A stretch of DNA of 8,444 bases from CASQEL01 sp036655975. GTDB lineage: Bacteria > Desulfobacterota > Desulfovibrionia > Desulfovibrionales > Desulfovibrionaceae. The number at the start of each line of letters is the position of its first letter. Positions within the stretch are counted from its first letter, which is position 1. Under the pieces are notes generated by a model. It was not told where the DNA came from. It was given only the letters and a program-made list of their open reading frames with translations, and did no database searches. The stretch covers positions 1-8,444 of the forward strand of contig JAVVPD010000087.1 in the NCBI GenBank assembly GCA_036655975.1. The letters are read 5' to 3'. The translations under genes were made by a program, and so were the position numbers. Positions 5,055 through 8,444 of this stretch are shown one piece after another.

Positions 5055-7157
5055 ATGGCAAGTATACCTAATCTTAATTACGAACGCTTCGCAAAACAGG
5101 GCGATGTAATGCTTGCCGCCGGCGTGGTGATAATTCTGTTTGTCATGCTGGTGCCCCTGCCGACCTTTATTTTGGATATGCTGCTGTGCGTAAGTATTTC
5201 TGTTTCCTTGCTGGTGTTGATGACCACCATGTTTATGTCGTCACCTCTAGAATTTTCGATTTTTCCTTCCTTATTGCTGGTCACCACCTTATTGCGCTTG
5301 TCTTTGAACGTGGCCTCCACCCGTCTTATTCTGCTGAACGGCGATTCGGGGGTGGAATCGGCGGGTCAGGTTATCCGCGCCTTTGGGGAATTCGTTGTCG
5401 GTGGTAGTTATGTGGTTGGCGGCGTTATTTTTATGATTCTGTTTATTTTGAATAAAACCGTTATCGCCGCTGGTACCACGCGTATCGCCGAAGTTGCCGC
5501 CCGTTTTACCCTTGACGCCATGCCCGGTAAGCAGATGGCGATTGAAGCCGACTTGAACGCGGGCCTGTTGGATGAAAAAGAAGCCACCGCTCGCCGTCAT
5601 GCTTTACGCAAAGAAGCGGATTTTTACGGGGCCATGGACGGTGCCTGTAAATTTGTGACCGGCGACGTGAATGCGGGCATGTTGATCACCATGGTGAACC
5701 TTATTGGCGGCGTGCTCATTGGGGTGGTGCAAAAAGATATGCCGTGGGGGCTGGCGCTTACAACCTATTCGCTCCTGACCATCGGGGACGGTTTGGTCTC
5801 AACCATCCCTTCAATTATCACGTCCACGGGTACGGGTTTGTTGGTGTCGCGCGCGGCCTCTGAAGCTAAAATGGGTGAAGAATTCCTCGCGCAGCTCACC
5901 TTTAATACGCGTGCATTGCAGGTTGTTTCCGCCGTGTTGTTGGTGTTTGCGCTGGTGCCCGGTCTGCCTACGATGCCCTTCTTGGTGATTGCTGGGCTGA
6001 TTTTCATCGTGTCCCGCGCTACCGCCAAGGGAGAAGAAGTGCTTGGCGCAGACGGCAATCCCAAGTCCGTGGGCGGCAAGAAAGGTCAGTCTAACGGCGG
6101 CAGCGCCGACACCCCCGAAGAAGTGCAGGCCCTTTTGCCCTTGGATTCTTTGGAATTGGAAGTGGGCTATGGCCTTATTCCGCTGGTGGACGAAGAACAG
6201 AGTGGCAATCTTTTGTCCCGCATCCGGTCTATCCGCCGTCAGTTTGCGCTGGATATGGGGGTGGTTATTCCCTCCCTGCATCTGCGCGATAATTTGCAGT
6301 TAAAACCCGGACAATACGCCTTGCTTATTAAGGGCAATCAGGTGGCTTCGGCAGAAATATTGGTGGATCATTTCTTGGCAATGGATCCCGGCGGTGTGCA
6401 TTCGCCCGTCAGCGGCATTGAAACCCGCGAACCTGCCTTCAATCTCCCCGCCCTGTGGATACCCGATTCCCAGCGCGAAGAAGCCATGCTGGCGGGCTAT
6501 ACGGTGGTGGATCCTGCCACGGTTATTGCTACCCATTTGACGGAGGTGTTCCGCCGTCATCTTTCGGACTTTTTGGATCGTCAGGCTGTGCAGGGACTGC
6601 TGGATACCCTCGGCACGCATTCGCCCAAGGCGGTGGAAGACTTGGTGCCTGGGGTGCTGCCTTTGGGTGTGGTGCAGAAAGTGTTACAGACACTGGTGCA
6701 TGAAAATGTCACTATCCGCGATATGTTGACGATTGTGGAAACCTTGGGTGACTACGGCGGCGGTGTCAAAAATCCTGAAGTATTGTGCGAATATGTGCGT
6801 GAGCGTTTGTCACGCTCCATCGTGAAACCGTATATGGATAGCGAGGGCATGCTGCCCGTGCTGACTCTGGATCAAAATGCGGAAAAGGCCGTGCAGGAAG
6901 GCATCCGTCAGACCGAAGGGGGCACCTTTTTGTCGCTCAACCCGGTGATAGCCCAGCGCCTTATCCAGAGCATTAATGCGGCGGTGGACGCGGCGGTGGG
7001 CAGCGACGGGCAGCCGGTTATTTTAGCCGCCCCCCTGATACGCCCGCATTTGGCGCAATTGATTACCCGTTTCTTGCCTTCTGTTCCTGTCATTTCACAA
7101 GCTGAAATACCCCCAGATGTGCGCCTGCAGTCTGTGGGTACCGTGGGGATTGAATAA
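5055..7157 (+). CDS. flhA: Flagellar biosynthesis protein FlhA, 700 aa
   Basis: The largest export gate subunit. Its N-terminal membrane half takes part in proton-driven export and its cytoplasmic half docks chaperone-substrate complexes. About eight hydrophobic segments occupy residues 15-325. They include FPSLLLVTTLLRLSLNVAST (residues 70-89) and the cytoplasmic FHIPEP-type loop with AMPGKQMAIEADLNAG (155-170) and ADFYGAMDGACKFVTGD (188-204; D204 aligns with the conserved functional Asp). A Gly/Ser-rich linker at about 340-353 leads to the soluble domain, which starts at LELEVGYGLIPLVDEE (366-381) and continues to the end. ATG 5055 (MASIPNLNYERF) is chosen for its AGGAGT site and because it gives the usual family length; starting upstream would add 12 or 15 residues. 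The stop overlaps the flhF start by one base (TAATG). Confidence 0.96.
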   Translation: MASIPNLNYERFAKQGDVMLAAGVVIILFVMLVPLPTFILDMLLCVSISVSLLVLMTTMFMSSPLEFSIFPSLLLVTTLLRLSLNVASTRLILLNGDSGVESAGQVIRAFGEFVVGGSYVVGGVIFMILFILNKTVIAAGTTRIAEVAARFTLDAMPGKQMAIEADLNAGLLDEKEATARRHALRKEADFYGAMDGACKFVTGDVNAGMLITMVNLIGGVLIGVVQKDMPWGLALTTYSLLTIGDGLVSTIPSIITSTGTGLLVSRAASEAKMGEEFLAQLTFNTRALQVVSAVLLVFALVPGLPTMPFLVIAGLIFIVSRATAKGEEVLGADGNPKSVGGKKGQSNGGSADTPEEVQALLPLDSLELEVGYGLIPLVDEEQSGNLLSRIRSIRRQFALDMGVVIPSLHLRDNLQLKPGQYALLIKGNQVASAEILVDHFLAMDPGGVHSPVSGIETREPAFNLPALWIPDSQREEAMLAGYTVVDPATVIATHLTEVFRRHLSDFLDRQAVQGLLDTLGTHSPKAVEDLVPGVLPLGVVQKVLQTLVHENVTIRDMLTIVETLGDYGGGVKNPEVLCEYVRERLSRSIVKPYMDSEGMLPVLTLDQNAEKAVQEGIRQTEGGTFLSLNPVIAQRLIQSINAAVDAAVGSDGQPVILAAPLIRPHLAQLITRFLPSVPVISQAEIPPDVRLQSVGTVGIE

Positions 7158-8380
7158 TGCATGTAAAAACCTATACCGGAACCAATTCACAGGAATTGCT
7201 GTCCCAGATAAAAACAGAATTGGGGCCAGAGGCGGTTATTCTTGGCAATCGAAGTTTCCGTAAAGACGGGGTGCGTTGCCATGAGGTGACCGCCGGGGTG
7301 GAACGTGCGCTGTTCGGCAATGGAGGCGGCAATGGCAATGCTTCTTTCAACGGTCAGGGCCGGACGGGCACAAAAGCCAAGCAAGCTCCAAACGCCAATC
7401 CGCAGCTGGAGCAGGTGAGCAATATTTTGCAGGCCGCCATCAGCAACGGGCATGCCAACATGGGCGGAACGCCTCCCGGCTGGACAGAATGGCATAAAGA
7501 ATGGTTGCAAATTAAAGAACATTTATTTGCGTTGATGAAGCCCTCCATTCAAATGGATCGTCTTAGCCCTCGTCAGCGGGTGGCTTTGGAATATTTGCAG
7601 CGCGAAGGCGTGTCTGACATTGTGGCCTTGGAATTGTACAAGCATTTATTGAGTTCTCCGGGGGCTTCGGTGCTGGAATCGCTGGGCACCATGGTGCCCG
7701 TGCGTACGTGGGGTTTGGACGCATGGCGCGAACGTATCCATGTAATTTCTGGGCCTTTTGGGGTTGGTAAAACCACTTCTGCCATCCGTATGGCTTTGGC
7801 TTTGCGTCGTCAAAAAACTGACATAGTGATCGCCTTTATCAATGCAGATTGTCATCGGGCCAGTGGGCGCCTGATGTTGCGGCATTGGGCGGAATTATCC
7901 GATTTTTCGTGCTATGAAGCCCCAGATGCCGGAGCCATGCGTAAGGCCCTGAGCGCCAGCGCGGGGGCGGATAAAGTGTTTATTGACCTGCCCGCTTTGG
8001 GACGTGAGGAAACGCTTGAAATGCTGAAAGCCCGCTTGGGCCTTGGCGATTCGAACGCGCCCACCCATTTGGTCATGTCGCCTCACCATGACAGTATGCA
8101 GATTTCTGCCTTTTTAGCACGCTATGAAGTGCACGGAGCCGGCAGTTTGGTGTGGTCCAAATTGGACGAGGCCGTCAGCTATGGGGGGCTCGTCAATGTG
8201 GCGGCGGCCTGCAAAATGCCTATTTCGTCACTGTCGCACGGGCCAGGGCTGCAACGTACCCTGAGCCCTGCCACCGAACCTTTGTTATGGCGCCTAATTT
8301 TTAAACGTCAACTGCCCAGTGAAACGCCGTCTTCTATGGAAGCGCCCGCTGTGCACAGCCCTATTGGAGCCGAGTCATGA
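7157..8380 (+). CDS. flhF: Flagellar GTP-binding protein FlhF (SRP family), 407 aa
   Basis: An SRP-type GTPase that sets flagellar position and number together with FlhG. The N-terminus (MHVKTYTGTNSQELLSQIKT followed by ELGPEAVILGNR) is the classic FlhF opening, and a Gly/Asn-rich linker occupies about 53-82. The NG domain has a good P-loop, GPFGVGKTT (199-207), and a G4 motif SKLDE (334-338; family TKLDE). The other motifs are eroded: G2 reads DCHRASG (231-237) in place of DTYRxxA, G3 reads DLPALGR (277-283) in place of DTAGR, and the G5 region reads SHGPGLQRTL instead of the usual TNGQRVPEDL. The protein probably still binds nucleotide, but hydrolysis is uncertain. The start overlaps the flhA stop by 1 base and the stop overlaps flhG by 4 bases, both signs of translational coupling. 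Context and N-terminus separate it from FtsY and Ffh. Confidence 0.92.
   Translation: MHVKTYTGTNSQELLSQIKTELGPEAVILGNRSFRKDGVRCHEVTAGVERALFGNGGGNGNASFNGQGRTGTKAKQAPNANPQLEQVSNILQAAISNGHANMGGTPPGWTEWHKEWLQIKEHLFALMKPSIQMDRLSPRQRVALEYLQREGVSDIVALELYKHLLSSPGASVLESLGTMVPVRTWGLDAWRERIHVISGPFGVGKTTSAIRMALALRRQKTDIVIAFINADCHRASGRLMLRHWAELSDFSCYEAPDAGAMRKALSASAGADKVFIDLPALGREETLEMLKARLGLGDSNAPTHLVMSPHHDSMQISAFLARYEVHGAGSLVWSKLDEAVSYGGLVNVAAACKMPISSLSHGPGLQRTLSPATEPLLWRLIFKRQLPSETPSSMEAPAVHSPIGAES
8366..8369 (+). promoter_or_regulatory. flhG ribosome binding site
   Basis: GGAG lies 7 bases before the ATG at 8377, inside the 3' end of flhF. It supports translation of flhG from the ATGA overlap. Confidence 0.55.
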
Positions 8381-8444
8381 GCACCTTACCTTTAGTTTTT
8401 TCCGTCACTTCGGGCAAGGGCGGCGTGGGCAAAACCAATCTTGC
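8377..8444 (+). CDS. flhG: MinD/ParA-type ATPase FlhG (FleN/YlxH), 5' end only
   Basis: The gene starts in a 4-base ATGA overlap with the flhF stop and runs off the window after 22 complete codons. The visible protein begins MSTLPLVFSVTSGKGGVGKT, continuing with Asn-Leu. The KGGVGKT stretch is the deviant Walker A motif of MinD/ParA-like ATPases, including the signature lysine. Position directly after flhF identifies it as FlhG (also called FleN, YlxH or MotR), which works with FlhF to limit flagellar number and, in other bacteria, restrains the flagellar master regulator. The membrane-targeting C-terminal helix and Walker B motif are outside the window. A chromosomal Mrp or plasmid ParA is possible on motif alone, but the context argues against both. 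Confidence 0.85.
   Translation, partial: MSTLPLVFSVTSGKGGVGKTNL

Overview
The window looks like a chromosomal segment from a flagellated Gram-negative bacterium. It most likely belongs to the Desulfovibrionaceae or a related deltaproteobacterial (Desulfobacterota) lineage. This rests on gene order (fliR-flhB-flhA-flhF-flhG next to murJ and a stand-alone CinA-type amidase), a sigma54-type promoter ahead of the flagellar genes, and moderately high-GC codon use. The species cannot be named from the sequence alone.

Layout. (1) Bases 1-2283, plus strand: the 3' end of an RNase R-type exoribonuclease gene (RNB tail, S1 domain, very basic Gly/Arg-rich tail), followed 5 bases later by a full-length murJ lipid II flippase gene. 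The two are probably co-transcribed and end at a hairpin plus T-run near 2288-2315. (2) Bases 2314-2832, minus strand: one small pncC/CinA-C gene, convergent with murJ and divergent from fliR. (3) Bases 2850-8444, plus strand: a flagellar operon. It starts with a candidate sigma54 promoter 24 bases before fliR. It continues with fliR, flhB and flhA (inner-membrane parts of the flagellar type III export gate), then flhF (SRP-family GTPase for flagellar placement and number), then the first 22 codons of flhG/fleN (MinD-like ATPase), which runs off the window. flhA/flhF overlap by 1 base and flhF/flhG by 4, implying translational coupling.

How the genes fit together. FliR, FlhB and FlhA, with FliP and FliQ (not in this window), form the export apparatus. 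FlhB also switches substrate class through its self-cleaving NPTH site. FlhF and FlhG control where and how many flagella are built. The upstream genes serve RNA decay, peptidoglycan precursor flipping and NAD recycling, and have no evident tie to motility.

The least ordinary part is the 212-base gap between fliR and flhB. It contains two identical 53-base copies of a palindromic repeat, 128 bases apart. The first copy supplies the fliR stop codon, and the two units differ by a 59-base segment bounded by CGTC. This looks like a mobile or REP-like repeat family embedded in the flagellar operon. Two proteins also depart from family consensus at functional positions: FlhF in its G2, G3 and G5 motifs, and MurJ at the position of an essential TM2 arginine. 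I see no defence system, CRISPR array, RNA gene or insertion sequence. This is mostly an ordinary housekeeping and flagellar region.
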